A DNA stretch of 64,000 nt from JBDTMT01 sp033764095 (lineage in GTDB: Bacteria; Desulfobacterota; Binatia; HRBIN30; CADEER01), in assembly GCA_033764095.1 (NCBI GenBank), contig JANRJF010000244.1:9574-73573 (forward strand), given 5' to 3'. A model generated the notes under the pieces. That model saw only the letters and a list, made by a program, of their open reading frames with translations. It did no database searches and was not told the origin of the DNA. Shown one piece after another: positions 55,308 to 64,000 of this stretch (the stretch's first letter is position 1; every line of letters begins with the position of its first letter). Both the position numbers and the translations under genes were made by a program.

Positions 55308-56097
55308 CGCCGGGCGGTGGCTGGAGCTGCCCGCGTCGCCGCGCCGTATCGTCAGCCTGGTTCCGAGCGTCACCGAGTTGATCTGCGGGCTCGGCGGCGC
55401 CGCCCGGCTGGTCGGCGTGACGCGCTTCTGCAGCGAGCCGCAGGAGGTGGTTGCGCGCCTGCCGCGCCTGGGCGGCACCAAGACACCGGCACGCGATGCG
55501 ATCCTCGCGCTGCATCCGGATCTGGTGGTGCTGAACAGCGAGGAGAACCGGCGCGAGGATTTCGATGCGCTCGTCGCCGATGGCGTGCCGGTGTTCGTCA
55601 GCTTCGTGCGCACGGTCGAGGAGACGATCGCGTCGGTGGCGCGCCTCGGGACGGCGCTGGATCTCGACGCGGCGGCGAGCGGGCTGGCGGCGCGCATCGC
55701 GGCGGCACGACAGGCGGTCCTGGCGGCGGTGCCGCAGCGCGTGCGCGTCTTCTGTCCGATCTGGCGCAGGCCGTGGATGTCGTTCAACCGCGACACCTAC
55801 TGCCATGACCTGTTGGCCTGTGCGGGCGGTGACAACCTCTGCGCCGCCGCCGCCGAGCGCTACCCGACGATCGAGCTCGAGGCGATCGCGCCCCTGCAGC
55901 CGCAGGTGATCCTGCTGCCGGACGAGCCCTACCCGTTCGCGGCGCGACACCGGGCCGCGCTCGGTCCACTGCTCGACAGCCCGGCCGGGCGGTCGGGGCG
56001 AATCTACCTGGTCGATGGACGGGCGCTCTCCTGGTACGGCCTGCGCACGCCAGATGCCCTGCAGCGCTTTGCCGGCCTGCTCGGCCGGGCTGTCTGA
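55282..56097 (+). CDS. Cobalamin/siderophore-binding-like protein (BtuF/PeriplasmicBP_2 fold)
   Basis: A 271-residue protein of the helical-backbone metal-receptor family. RIVSLVPSVTELICGLGGAARLVGVTRFC matches the N-terminal lobe of BtuF, and LNSEENRREDFDALVADGVPVFVSF the hinge. HDLLACAGGDNLCA and PQVILLPDEPYPF belong to the second lobe. There is no signal peptide from GTG 55282, so it is either cytosolic or exported from a start I cannot see. No transporter genes are adjacent. A link to cobalamin would fit the B12 mutase nearby, but that is an inference. Confidence 0.75.
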   Translation: MVWRRLRDDAGRWLELPASPRRIVSLVPSVTELICGLGGAARLVGVTRFCSEPQEVVARLPRLGGTKTPARDAILALHPDLVVLNSEENRREDFDALVADGVPVFVSFVRTVEETIASVARLGTALDLDAAASGLAARIAAARQAVLAAVPQRVRVFCPIWRRPWMSFNRDTYCHDLLACAGGDNLCAAAAERYPTIELEAIAPLQPQVILLPDEPYPFAARHRAALGPLLDSPAGRSGRIYLVDGRALSWYGLRTPDALQRFAGLLGRAV

Positions 56098-56217
56098 GGG
56101 CCGAAATCGGGCGCCAATGCCTGGCAGGCGCGCCTTTGCCTCGCGCGACTGCAAGTCCCCGACGCCGCGCGGGCGGCTCCCGAGCCGCGCGCCTGCGGCA
56201 GCAGACGCCATTCCTCT

Positions 56218-56233
56218 GGGCACATGGCTTGCT
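56218..56233 (+). promoter_or_regulatory. Possible sigma-54 promoter
   Basis: GGCAC-ATGGC-TTGCT (56219-56233) has the -24/-12 GG and GC elements at the right spacing. It lies about 130 nt upstream of an AAA+ gene related to sigma-54 activators. Chance matches of this length are expected roughly once per window of this size. Confidence 0.35.
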
Positions 56234-56360
56234 CCGCGGAGTGCCGCAGGAAACGCGATTCACCGCATGGCTGGTGCCGGGGCAGGGACGCCGGCCAGCG
56301 GAGTGGGACTGGCGAACACAGGCGGAGGAGACGAACGGCGGCAGCCGCTCGAACGTACGC

Positions 56361-57125
<765 letters not shown>

Positions 57126-57194
57126 TCCCCGTCCCCACGCCCCACAAGAGGGGCAGGGCGGCCAGGCTACTCGGCCAGGGAGCCGGGCGACCGC

Positions 57195-57536
57195 TTACGC
57201 GCGGATCACCGCGCGCATCAGCAGGTGCACCAGCGCCAGCACGATCGCGCCGATGAATGCGGCGCCGAACCCGTTCACCACGAATCCCGACACCAGCTTC
57301 GACGCCAGCAGCAACACGATGGCGTTGACCACGAACAGGAACAGGCCGAGCGTCACGATGGTCAGCGGGAAGGTCACGATCTTCAGGATCAACCCGATCG
57401 TCGCGTTGAAGAATCCGACCACCAGCGCCGCCACCAGCGCGGTGCCGAAGCTCGCCACCTGGAAGCCCGACACCAGGTGCGCGACGATCATCAGGCTGAG
57501 CGCACTCAGCAGCCAATTGACCAGCAGGTACACCAT
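57195..57536 (-). CDS. Phage holin family 4 / YvlD-like membrane protein
   Basis: A 113-residue membrane protein with four hydrophobic helices. It has the internal similarity typical of PF04020 (NWLLSALSLMIVAHLVSGFQV against NAIVLLLASKLVSGFVV). The central FNATIGLILKIVTFPLTIVTLGLFLFVVN is the family signature. Despite the family name, such genes are chromosomal and no prophage genes surround it. The role in the membrane is unknown. Confidence 0.88.
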   Translation of the reverse strand: MVYLLVNWLLSALSLMIVAHLVSGFQVASFGTALVAALVVGFFNATIGLILKIVTFPLTIVTLGLFLFVVNAIVLLLASKLVSGFVVNGFGAAFIGAIVLALVHLLMRAVIRA

Positions 57537-57600
57537 CGTCTGCCCTCCTCAGTCCGCTGCCCGCGTGCCACGCGCCGGCGCGTCACGCCCTCGAAAGAAG

Positions 57601-57674
57601 TGCCCCCGGCGCGATTCGAACGCACGGCCCCAGGATTAGGAATCCTGTGCTCTATCCACCTGAGCTACGGGGGC
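57601..57674 (-). tRNA. tRNA-Arg (anticodon CCT)
   Basis: A 74-nt cloverleaf on the minus strand. Acceptor GCCCCCG (5' end at 57674) pairs with CGGGGGC and the discriminator is A. Anticodon stem CAGGA/TCCTG carries the loop TTCCTAA. CCA is not encoded. It reads the rare codon AGG. Confidence 0.93.
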
Positions 57675-57739
57675 TTACAGGTCCCCGCGCACCTAGCTGA
57701 GCGGGCGGGGCGCGTCCAGGGTTGGGGGCGCGGCCGCGG

Positions 57740-57982
57740 TCAGCGGCCGCCCTTGCTGGTATGGATGCGACGCCAGAGGCCGACGGCGTTGTTGATGCGG
57801 TTCGCCTCGGTGGCGTCGATGCGGCCGGCTTCGAGGTCGGCCATCACGGCTTCGCTGCAGGCCGCGGCCTCGGCGAGGTTGGCGAAGCCGGCTTCATGCA
57901 GGCGGCGGCTGCGCGCCATCTTTGCGTCAGACTTTGCGGTGGTTGGAGGGGTCGGTTTGGTCTTGCGGTTGGCTGCGCCCAT
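57740..57982 (-). CDS. Small hypothetical, Lys/Arg-rich N-terminus
   Basis: An 80-residue protein. A basic first third (GAANRKTKPTPPTTAKSDAK) precedes a helical part ending MADLEAGRIDATEANRINNAVG. The DLxxGxIxxxEAxxI pattern recalls small regulatory or phage-derived proteins, but no assignment is possible. It lies next to tRNA-Arg, where integrated remnants are common; no integrase or direct repeat was seen. Confidence 0.5.
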   Translation of the reverse strand: MGAANRKTKPTPPTTAKSDAKMARSRRLHEAGFANLAEAAACSEAVMADLEAGRIDATEANRINNAVGLWRRIHTSKGGR

Positions 57983-58130
57983 CGTCGCTCCTGCCGAGCC
58001 GCGTTGGCCGCGACCCGGATTGGTTGAGCTTCGGCGACGGACAGCGGCGAGGCCAGCACCGAACCGAAGAACACCAGGGAGGACTATAGCATGCCGGAGA
58101 GGCGGATGCGCGCCTGGTCGTGGGGCGGGC

Positions 58131-58337
58131 CTAGTCGGCGATCTCCGGGTACCGGGCGCGGAAGTAGGCCAGGGCGTAGGTCGGCGTGTTGAAGCGGCGG
58201 GCGCGATCGGATTCCCATGGCTCGACGGCGACCACCCGGTCGCTGAGCGGGTGCCAGCCGCCGAACCGCCAGCGCCCGTCGTCGTTGATCAGGGTGATCG
58301 CCATCTCCGTGCCGAGCCGCGCTGCGTGCACCTGCAT
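58131..58337 (-). CDS. Small hypothetical protein
   Basis: A 68-residue protein. MAITLINDDGRWRFGGWHPLSDRVVAVEPWES and ALAYFRARYPEI suggest a compact beta-rich fold. There is no signal peptide. The reverse complement near 58338-58348 shows GGAGGAG upstream of the start. No known family is recognised. Confidence 0.5.
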   Translation of the reverse strand: MQVHAARLGTEMAITLINDDGRWRFGGWHPLSDRVVAVEPWESDRARRFNTPTYALAYFRARYPEIAD

Positions 58338-58492
58338 GCCGTCTCCTCCTGCCCGGATTTTGCGGAGCGAATCCCTGAGCGGGCGTCTACCCTGGAGGTG
58401 CGAGCGTGACCAGCATTTCCTGCGCTCAAAGGGGTAAATAATGTACGCATGCCCAGCCTACCCGCGGCGGCGCGGCGTGCTGGCGCGGTGGC

Positions 58493-60379
58493 TCACGGAT
58501 AGATCAGCGTCGTACCCTTGGGGCGGAAGGGGAGGCTCTGCGACAGCTGCGCGTCGCCGACCTGCACGGTGAGGCTCATCTGCGGGTCGAGCGCGGTCAT
58601 GCCGGTGAGGTTCGAGGCTTTGAGCTTGAAGGCGTAGATCGCCTGGTCGCCGCTCGGCTTGGCGGTGATGCGTACCGACCCCACCGCGGGGACATTGGCG
58701 CGTACCGTACCCTGCATCTTGCCGCTGCCGCTGGCGACCAGGGCGCCGGCGTCGACGGTGGCGGCGAGCACGGTGCCCCGCGCCGAGGTGACGCTGACCA
58801 CCACCGCGTCGCGCGACGGATCGAAGCTGGTGCCGGCGGGCAGGGCGAACTTGGCGGTGATCGACAGGCTGCTGCTGCGCGCCTTGGCGCTGGAGACCAG
58901 CAGGCCGACGCCGCTGGTGAACGACAGCTTGTGGTTGCGCGTCTTGGTTGAGTTGCCGGCGGTGTCGTAGGCATAGGCGCGCAACTTGTGCAGGCCGGAG
59001 CCGTAGTCGGCGGCGTCGAGCACGAAGCCATAGGGCGGGGTACTGGTGGTGGCGGCGAAGCGGCCATCGACGTAGAGGTCGACGCGCGCGATGGCAACGT
59101 CGTCGGAGGCGGCGATGTCGACCGGAATCATGCCCGACACCAGGCTGTCCTTCGCCGGGCTGACGATGCCGATCTCGGGATCGGCCACATCCTGCTTCGG
59201 CGCGCCATGCTGACCCGGTACCAACGCCGCGTAGGCGTCGGCGCGTCCGTGGCCGAAGTACGGGTCCCAGCCGGCGCTGCCGAGGTCGATGGTTCCCGCC
59301 TGCACCCGCGCGATCGCCTCGCTGCGCGACATGGTCGGGTTGGCGCCGAACAGCAGCGCGAACACGCCGGAGCCGAAGGCGGCGGCGGGCGAGGTGCCGC
59401 TCGAGCCGGCGTACTGGCCACCGAGCGTGGTCGTCACGACGTCGACGCCGGGAGCGGCGAAGCTCAGCCAGGAGCCGTAGTTCGAGAAGCTGGCGCGCAG
59501 ATCGGCGTCGTTGATTGCGCCGACTGCGACCGCACCGTCGGCCGCGGCGGGATAGGCGGGGACGTCGTTGCCGCTGTTGCCCGACGCGGCGACCAGCACC
59601 ACCTGGTTGGCGGTGGCGTAGTCGATCGCCGCCTGCAGCACGCTCGATGGTGCGCTGCCGGCGAGGCTGAGGTTGAGCACCCGGGCGCCGTGGTCGACCG
59701 CGTAGGTGATGCCGCTCGCCACCACGCTGTAGGGGCCGTTGCCCTGCGCGTCGAGTACCTTCACCGGCAGGATCTGCGCCTGCGGCGCGACCCCGCTGAT
59801 GCCGATGGCGTTGTTCTGGGTCGCGGCGATGATGCCGCTCATGCGCGTGCCGTGGCCGTGGTCGTCCGCCGGATCGTCGTCGTCGTTGAGGAAATCGTAG
59901 CCGGGCTGCAGGTGTCCGAGCAGGTCGGGATGGGTGCGCTCGACGCCGGTGTCGAGCACCGCGACGGTGACGCCGGCGCCGCTGGACAGCGCCCAACTCG
60001 CCGGTGCGCCGACCCGCGCCAGTCCCCACTGCGACTGGAAGTAGAGGTCGTTGGCCTCGGCAACGTGCGCCAGGTAGTCGCGCTCGACGCTGCGGAACAG
60101 TCCGGACCGACGCAGCGTCGCTTCGATCGCCGCGAGGTCGGTATCGTCGGCCTCGAGCACGCTGGTATCGAGCTCGGCCACGCCGCCAAGGCGGCGCGCC
60201 CCGGCGGCGCGCAGCGCCTGGTCGAGCGCCCGCGCCGACAGGCCGGCGCGCTCGCGCACCACCAGCCTGCCGGCGAGGCGCTCGCTGCGCGGCGACGCGG
60301 CTTCACCCCCGGAAGCGAGCCCGCAGACCGCGACGCCGACACAGACGATCACTCGTAAACGTGCCCACCCCGTCATCAC
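58493..60379 (-). CDS. Exported subtilisin-family serine protease (S8)
   Basis: A 628-residue secreted protease. The signal peptide (MMTGWARLRVIVCVGVAVCG) and a propeptide of ~80 residues (I9-like) precede the catalytic domain. Asp is in VAVLDTGVERTHPDL, His in DDHGHGTRMSGI and Ser in SSGTSPAAAFGSG. The usual GTSMAAP reads GTSPAAA, a conservative variant. The C-terminal ~220 residues include an Ig-like domain (VRVDLYVDGRF-like VDLYVDGRFAATTSTPPYGF) and a beta domain for surface retention or substrate binding. Confidence 0.92.
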   Translation of the reverse strand: MMTGWARLRVIVCVGVAVCGLASGGEAASPRSERLAGRLVVRERAGLSARALDQALRAAGARRLGGVAELDTSVLEADDTDLAAIEATLRRSGLFRSVERDYLAHVAEANDLYFQSQWGLARVGAPASWALSSGAGVTVAVLDTGVERTHPDLLGHLQPGYDFLNDDDDPADDHGHGTRMSGIIAATQNNAIGISGVAPQAQILPVKVLDAQGNGPYSVVASGITYAVDHGARVLNLSLAGSAPSSVLQAAIDYATANQVVLVAASGNSGNDVPAYPAAADGAVAVGAINDADLRASFSNYGSWLSFAAPGVDVVTTTLGGQYAGSSGTSPAAAFGSGVFALLFGANPTMSRSEAIARVQAGTIDLGSAGWDPYFGHGRADAYAALVPGQHGAPKQDVADPEIGIVSPAKDSLVSGMIPVDIAASDDVAIARVDLYVDGRFAATTSTPPYGFVLDAADYGSGLHKLRAYAYDTAGNSTKTRNHKLSFTSGVGLLVSSAKARSSSLSITAKFALPAGTSFDPSRDAVVVSVTSARGTVLAATVDAGALVASGSGKMQGTVRANVPAVGSVRITAKPSGDQAIYAFKLKASNLTGMTALDPQMSLTVQVGDAQLSQSLPFRPKGTTLIYP

Positions 60380-60561
60380 GGCGGCGACACATCGGCAATC
60401 GGCATGCCACGCGATCAGTGATCCCTCGTGCGAACGGACGAGTGCGTGGGGCCGGCTCGCGGCGTCGTGCGACCAACGACATGGCGTCTGAAAAGTGGCG
60501 CCGGCCAGCCGCTGTCATCCCTGCCTGGCCGGCGCCGGCGTGGGCTGGTAGATCAACCCGC

Positions 60562-61716
60562 ATGCTGACGCGGAGCCAGTTGGACGCGCTGGAGGATCAG
60601 CTGCTGGCGCCCTGGGCGATGCGCGGCCGCGCCAGCCGCGGCCGCGTCCACGCCGAGGACGAGCATCCGTTCCGCACCGAGTTTCAGCGCGACCGCGACC
60701 GCATCATCCACAGCACCGCCTTCCGCCGCCTGGAGTACAAGACGCAGGTCTTCGTCAACCACGAGGGCGACTATTATCGGACCCGCCTGACCCACACGAT
60801 GGAGGCGGCGCAGATCACCCGCACGGTCGCCAAAGCCCTGCGGCTCAACAGTGATCTCGCCGAAGCGGTGGCGCTGGCGCACGACCTCGGGCACACGCCG
60901 TTCGGCCACGCCGGCGAGCGCGTGCTCAACCAGTTGATGGAGCCCTATGGCGGCTTCGAGCACAACGCGCAGAGTCTGCGCATCGTCGACGAACTGGAAG
61001 AGCGCTACGCCGACTTCCGCGGTCTCAACCTGACCTGGGAGCTGCGCTAGGGCATCGTCAAGCACACGCCGCCGTACGACAAGCCGCTGGCGGCGCAATT
61101 CGCGTCAGGGCAGGGGCCGTGCCTGGAGGCGCAGCTGGTCGACTACACCGACGAGGTCGCCTACAACAGCCACGACATCGACGACGGCCTGAAGTCCGGC
61201 CTGCTCAGTTTCGAACAGCTCGACGGCGTCACCATCTGGCGCGACGCCTATCGCAGCGTGCGCGAGCGCCATCGGGGCGCCAATCAGCGCATCTGGCGCT
61301 ACCAGGCAATCCGGCTGATCATCGACCGCTTCGTCACCGACCTGATCGAGACCGTCGAACAGCGCCTGGCGAGCGAGCGCATCCGCAGCGTCGAGGATCT
61401 GCGCGCCTACGGCCGGCCGCTGGTCGGCCATAGCGAGGCGCTCGAGGCGCAGCGCCTGGAGCTCAAGCGCTTCCTCATGGACAACCTGTACCGCCACTAC
61501 CGGGTCATGCGCATGGCCGAGAAAGCGCGCCGCATCATGGGCGAGCTGTTCGCGTCGTACCTCAGCGAGCCGCGCCAGCTGCCACCGCACATCCTCGCGC
61601 GCCAGGCGACCGGCGACACGCTGCCACGCGTGATCGCCGATTACATCGCCGGCATGACCGACCGCTACGTGCTCGAAGAGCACGCCAAGCTCTTCGATCC
61701 GTTCGAGAAGGGCTGA
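60562..61716 (+). pseudogene. dgt: dGTPase-like HD phosphohydrolase interrupted by an in-frame amber codon
   Basis: Deoxyguanosinetriphosphate triphosphohydrolase-like gene. ATG 60562 opens a frame of 162 codons up to TAG at 61048-61050; the same frame continues to 61716. The HD-domain metal ligands are intact before the stop (THTMEAAQI, AHDLGHTPFGH). The junction reads LTWELR-stop-GIVKHTPPYD. Relatives have a conserved Glu at this place (WEVREGIVKH), so a single G-to-T change (GAG to TAG) explains it. The downstream part keeps DYTDEVAYNSHDIDDGL and family features to the end. Without readthrough the enzyme is truncated. Recent mutation or a sequence error is most likely. Confidence 0.88.
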
Positions 61717-61766
61717 AAAAAGGAGTCGGCCTTCAGCGCTCAGCCATCAGCATTGGCGGTGCCAGA

Positions 61767-61794
61767 ATGTCCGATAAGATAGATTATGGTGCGT
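61767..61794. other. dif-like 28-bp site (weak candidate)
   Basis: ATGTCCGATAA - GATAGA - TTATGGTGCGT has the 11-6-11 layout and inner ATAA/TTAT symmetry of XerCD dif sites. The left half resembles the Firmicutes XerC arm at 8 of 11 positions; the right half matches only TTATG. It lies between converging genes, as dif sites often do. Confidence 0.28.
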
Positions 61795-61807
61795 GACCCG
61801 GGGCCGG

Positions 61808-62464
61808 TCAGGACTGGAATTTGGTCTGCAGTAGATCGCGACCCGGCAGCTCCGGGAACTGGTCGTAGGCCTGGCGATACAGATCCTTGGCGCGTGCGGC
61901 GTCGCCGGACTGTTCGAGCGCGCGGGCTTCGCCGACGACGGCGTCGCCGGTATACGGGCCGCTCAGCGCCGCGGCGTCCTTGTACTTGGCCGCGGCATCC
62001 GCCCACTGCTGCTTCTTCTCCAGGGCGGCGCCCCAGACCAGCAGGCGCTGTTGCTGCAGGTAGACCGGCAGGCTGGCGACATCGGTGGCGGTGAGCACGG
62101 TGATCGCCTGGTCGGCCTGCCCTGCCTGGAGGGCGCTGTTGGCGGCGAGCAGCGAGGCCAGCGGGGCGACCGCCGTGCCCTGCCAGCGGGTCGCAACGTC
62201 GCTGAGCGCGGTGGCGGCCTCGCCGAACTTGTTGGCATCGAGCTGCGCCATGGCGCGGGCCAGGTCGGCGTTGGCGTCGCGCCGCTGCGCGCCGCGATAC
62301 GCGCCGAGGATGGCGATGGCCGCGAGTACCACCACCGCGGTGACGCCGATCGCGATAGCGAGCTGCTGATGGGCGCGCGACCATTCGACCGCCTGGCCGG
62401 TAAGCGTCTGGACGACGTCCGGTCCTTTCATGTCCTTGCGCGTCAGGCGCACGTTATCCGCCAC
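61808..62464 (-). CDS. Membrane-anchored TPR-like protein (YfgM-like)
   Basis: A 218-residue protein. A cytoplasmic N-terminus of ~35 residues is followed by one helix (LAIAIGVTAVVVLAAIAILGAY) and a periplasmic helical repeat region (LARAMAQLDANKFGEAATAL, AANSALQAGQADQAITVL, AALEKKQQWADAAAKY). This matches the YfgM/TPR_21 layout, seen in factors that assist secretion or envelope assembly. The ATG at 62464 opens the only long frame. Confidence 0.78.
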   Translation of the reverse strand: MADNVRLTRKDMKGPDVVQTLTGQAVEWSRAHQQLAIAIGVTAVVVLAAIAILGAYRGAQRRDANADLARAMAQLDANKFGEAATALSDVATRWQGTAVAPLASLLAANSALQAGQADQAITVLTATDVASLPVYLQQQRLLVWGAALEKKQQWADAAAKYKDAAALSGPYTGDAVVGEARALEQSGDAARAKDLYRQAYDQFPELPGRDLLQTKFQS

Positions 62465-62567
62465 GATCGTCTCCCCCTGTGGTGCGTGTGTCTGCTGTGA
62501 AAATGGCCGCGCCGCCCGAAGGCGGCGCGAGAACAGTCGATTCCGCGCGCGGGCGCGGAACGGGCTA

Positions 62568-63083
62568 TCACATCTTGTACTTGAAGTCGTCCGGCGACAT
62601 CTTTTCGAGGATCTCGGACCACTTGTCGGGCGAAACGTTCGAGAGGTTGTTCTCGGCCGTGCTCTCGTTCTGCTGCAGGACGCTCGACGCCTCGAGCACC
62701 TTGCGGGCGACGTAGATCGGACTCTTCACCCGCAACGCCAGCGAGATGGCGTCGCTCGGCCGCGAGTCGATGGCGCGTGCCGCGCCGGCGACGATCAGAT
62801 GGATGACGGCGTAGTAGGTGTTCTCGCGCAGATCGGAGATCTCGATGCTCTCGACCGTGGCGCCGAGCTCGCCGATCAGGTTGCGCAGCAGGTCGTGCGT
62901 CATCGGGCGCGCCATCTGGATGCCCTCGAGCTCGGTGGCGATGGCGGTGGCTTCGAGCAGGCCGATCCAGATCGGCAGGTTCAGCTTGTTGTCGTCGTCG
63001 CGCAGGACGACGATCGGCGTCTTGGTCGCGGGATCGAGCGTCAGCCCGCCCACGTTCATCGGAATCGCGTCCTCGCGGCTCAT
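62568..63083 (-). CDS. Bifunctional nuclease family protein (DUF151)
   Basis: A 171-residue protein. VVLRDDDNKLNLPIWIGLLEATAIATELEG is the BFN/DUF151 signature; RPMTHDLLRNLIGELGATVESIEI and RAIDSRPSDAISLALRVKSPIYV follow. Members combine DNase and RNase activity in plants and also occur widely in bacteria, where the role is unclear. The start at ATG 63083 gives the natural N-terminus MSREDAIPMNV. The C-terminal ~40 residues are acidic. Confidence 0.9.
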   Translation of the reverse strand: MSREDAIPMNVGGLTLDPATKTPIVVLRDDDNKLNLPIWIGLLEATAIATELEGIQMARPMTHDLLRNLIGELGATVESIEISDLRENTYYAVIHLIVAGAARAIDSRPSDAISLALRVKSPIYVARKVLEASSVLQQNESTAENNLSNVSPDKWSEILEKMSPDDFKYKM

Positions 63084-63157
63084 CCAGGCACTCCTGTGCG
63101 AATTGTGCCCAGAAAGGTCGCAGGCGGTCAACGCACTTTTCCGTGCGCTCAATGCGC

Positions 63158-64000
63158 TCAACGCACCAGGCGATCGACGACGCGGTAGAGCTGGTTGAGG
63201 TTGCGACATTCCTCGACGAGATCGCAGAACGGCAGGTAGCGATCCATTTCGCTGTCGCCGAAGCCCCAGGTCAGGCGGCTCTCGGGGTTGAGCCAGATCA
63301 CCTGCTTGGCGCGCGCCTGGATGTCGCGCACCACCCACTCGTGCGCCAGATTGTAGTTGTTGCGCGCGTCGCCGAGGATGATCACCGTCGTGCGGTTGTT
63401 CACCGCGCCGAGGTAGTCGCGATGGAAGGTCTTGAAGGCGCGGCCGAAGTCGGAGTGCGCGAAGACGTTGATGATGGTGCCGGTCAATGCCTGCTCGATG
63501 GCCCGCTGGGTGTCGTTCTCCTCGAACAGTTGTGTGATCTCGCCGAGATCGCTGACGAAGACAAAGCTGCGCACCCGCGAATAGAGATCCTGTAGCGAGT
63601 AGACGAACTGCAGCATGAAGCGCGAGACGTTCCGTACCGAGTCCGATACGTCACAGAGAACGAGCACCTGTGGCTTGTCCTTGATCTTGCGGTCGAACTC
63701 GATGCGAAACGGGACGCCCCCGTACTGGAGGTTCTTGCGCAGGGTGGCGCTCAGGTCGAATTTGCCGCGCTTGCCCCGCTTGCGACGGATCGAGACGACA
63801 TTCTTCAGGCGCTGTGCGAGCTTCGTGACGGCCTCGCGCATGCGACGCATCTCGTCCTCGGAGAGGTAGTAGAAGCTCTTCTCCGCCAGGCTGGCCAGAC
63901 GGGTCCGCTCGCGTTGGGCCTGATCGCGCTTCTCCAACTCGAGCCGGACGGTGCGACGGATCATCTCACGCAGATCGCGCAGACGCTGGTCGATGAAGTT
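63158..64000 (-). CDS. VWA-domain protein, CoxE-like, 5'-truncated by window edge
   Basis: The frame is open from 64000 to the stop at 63158 (280 residues seen; the N-terminus lies outside). A basic middle part (NVVSIRRKRGKRGKFDLSATLRKNLQYGG) precedes a von Willebrand A-like domain. Its metal site is LVLCDVSDSVRNVSRFM (DxSxS variant), followed by FVFVSDLGEI and VIILGDARNNY. This is the layout of CoxE-type proteins, which work with MoxR ATPases in assembling metal cofactors. A MoxR gene may lie just upstream, beyond the window. Confidence 0.85.
   Translation of the reverse strand, partial: NFIDQRLRDLREMIRRTVRLELEKRDQAQRERTRLASLAEKSFYYLSEDEMRRMREAVTKLAQRLKNVVSIRRKRGKRGKFDLSATLRKNLQYGGVPFRIEFDRKIKDKPQVLVLCDVSDSVRNVSRFMLQFVYSLQDLYSRVRSFVFVSDLGEITQLFEENDTQRAIEQALTGTIINVFAHSDFGRAFKTFHRDYLGAVNNRTTVIILGDARNNYNLAHEWVVRDIQARAKQVIWLNPESRLTWGFGDSEMDRYLPFCDLVEECRNLNQLYRVVDRLVR

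Noticed and set aside
57195..57536. Holin-like gene as sign of a prophage
   Set aside because: The family is a chromosomal membrane protein group, and no phage structural, lysis or integrase genes are nearby.
57601..58337. Integrated element at tRNA-Arg
   Set aside because: Two small hypothetical genes follow the tRNA, but I found no integrase and no direct repeat of the tRNA 3' end.
61048..61050. Amber codon as pyrrolysine or recoded sense codon in dgt
   Set aside because: TAG ends other genes normally here (46985-46987, 48541-48543), and a single base change from a conserved Glu codon explains it better.
61725..61760. CAGC-rich stretch (TTCAGCGCTCAGCCATCAGC) as a repeat array
   Set aside because: Only one short run is present, without regular units or spacers.

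Overview
The window is 64 kb of gene-dense, GC-rich DNA from a Gram-negative bacterium. Lipoproteins, an OmpA-type protein, FadL- and MetA-type barrels and a Pqi lipid-transport operon all imply an outer membrane. The secreted protein at 5342, with paired EF-hand/dockerin-like repeats and a DUF4215 Cys-rich repeat, together with the overall gene mix resembles metagenome-derived Deltaproteobacteria or Candidatus Binatota. That placement is an inference from memory and was not tested. I saw no prophage, CRISPR array or insertion sequence.

Layout. 1-5 kb: the end of nuoG, a cold-shock-like protein, meaB, a metallophosphatase and three tRNAs (Met, Cys, Asn). 5-11 kb: a secreted Ca-binding protein, then a minus-strand operon of tetR, a 2-hydroxyacid dehydrogenase, an LsrK-like FGGY kinase and an esterase. 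11-17 kb: a very acidic small protein, dtd, a DUF1285-like gene, trmL, a transglutaminase, a dual-specificity phosphatase and a histidine kinase/response regulator pair. 17-27 kb: the pyrimidine operon pyrR-pyrB-pyrC-carA-carB behind a leader-peptide attenuator, then recG. 27-41 kb: envelope proteins (DUF1254, a WY-motif lipoprotein, an OmpA lipoprotein), a large winged-helix/ATPase/TPR regulator, a FadL porin and an arylsulfatase. 41-48 kb: a potassium channel and split pqiA-pqiA-pqiB-pqiC operon on the minus strand, divergent from BON and HdeA-like lipoproteins. 48-57 kb: homoserine dehydrogenase, glpX, a B12-dependent acyl-CoA mutase (two subunits), a flavoprotein, a BtuF-like protein and a degenerate AAA+ activator. 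57-64 kb: a holin-like membrane protein, tRNA-Arg, a subtilisin, a dGTPase gene broken by an amber codon, a TPR-like membrane protein, a bifunctional nuclease and a CoxE-like VWA protein.

Main observations. (1) Four intergenic sites (27365, 36951, 45372, 45420) carry TTCCG direct repeats at an exact 11-bp period. They lie upstream of the DUF1254 gene, the FadL/sulfatase operon, the pqi operon and the BON/HdeA operon. This is the spacing expected for an OmpR/PhoB-type winged helix, and such a regulator is encoded at 33987. Together they look like an envelope regulon. (2) The pyr operon is preceded by a canonical PyrR-binding hairpin, a 13-codon leader peptide and a strong terminator whose stem starts one base after the leader stop codon. 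(3) The acyl-CoA mutase carries the Phe and Gln that mark isobutyryl-CoA mutase rather than methylmalonyl-CoA mutase; meaB at 1841 is a plausible partner chaperone.
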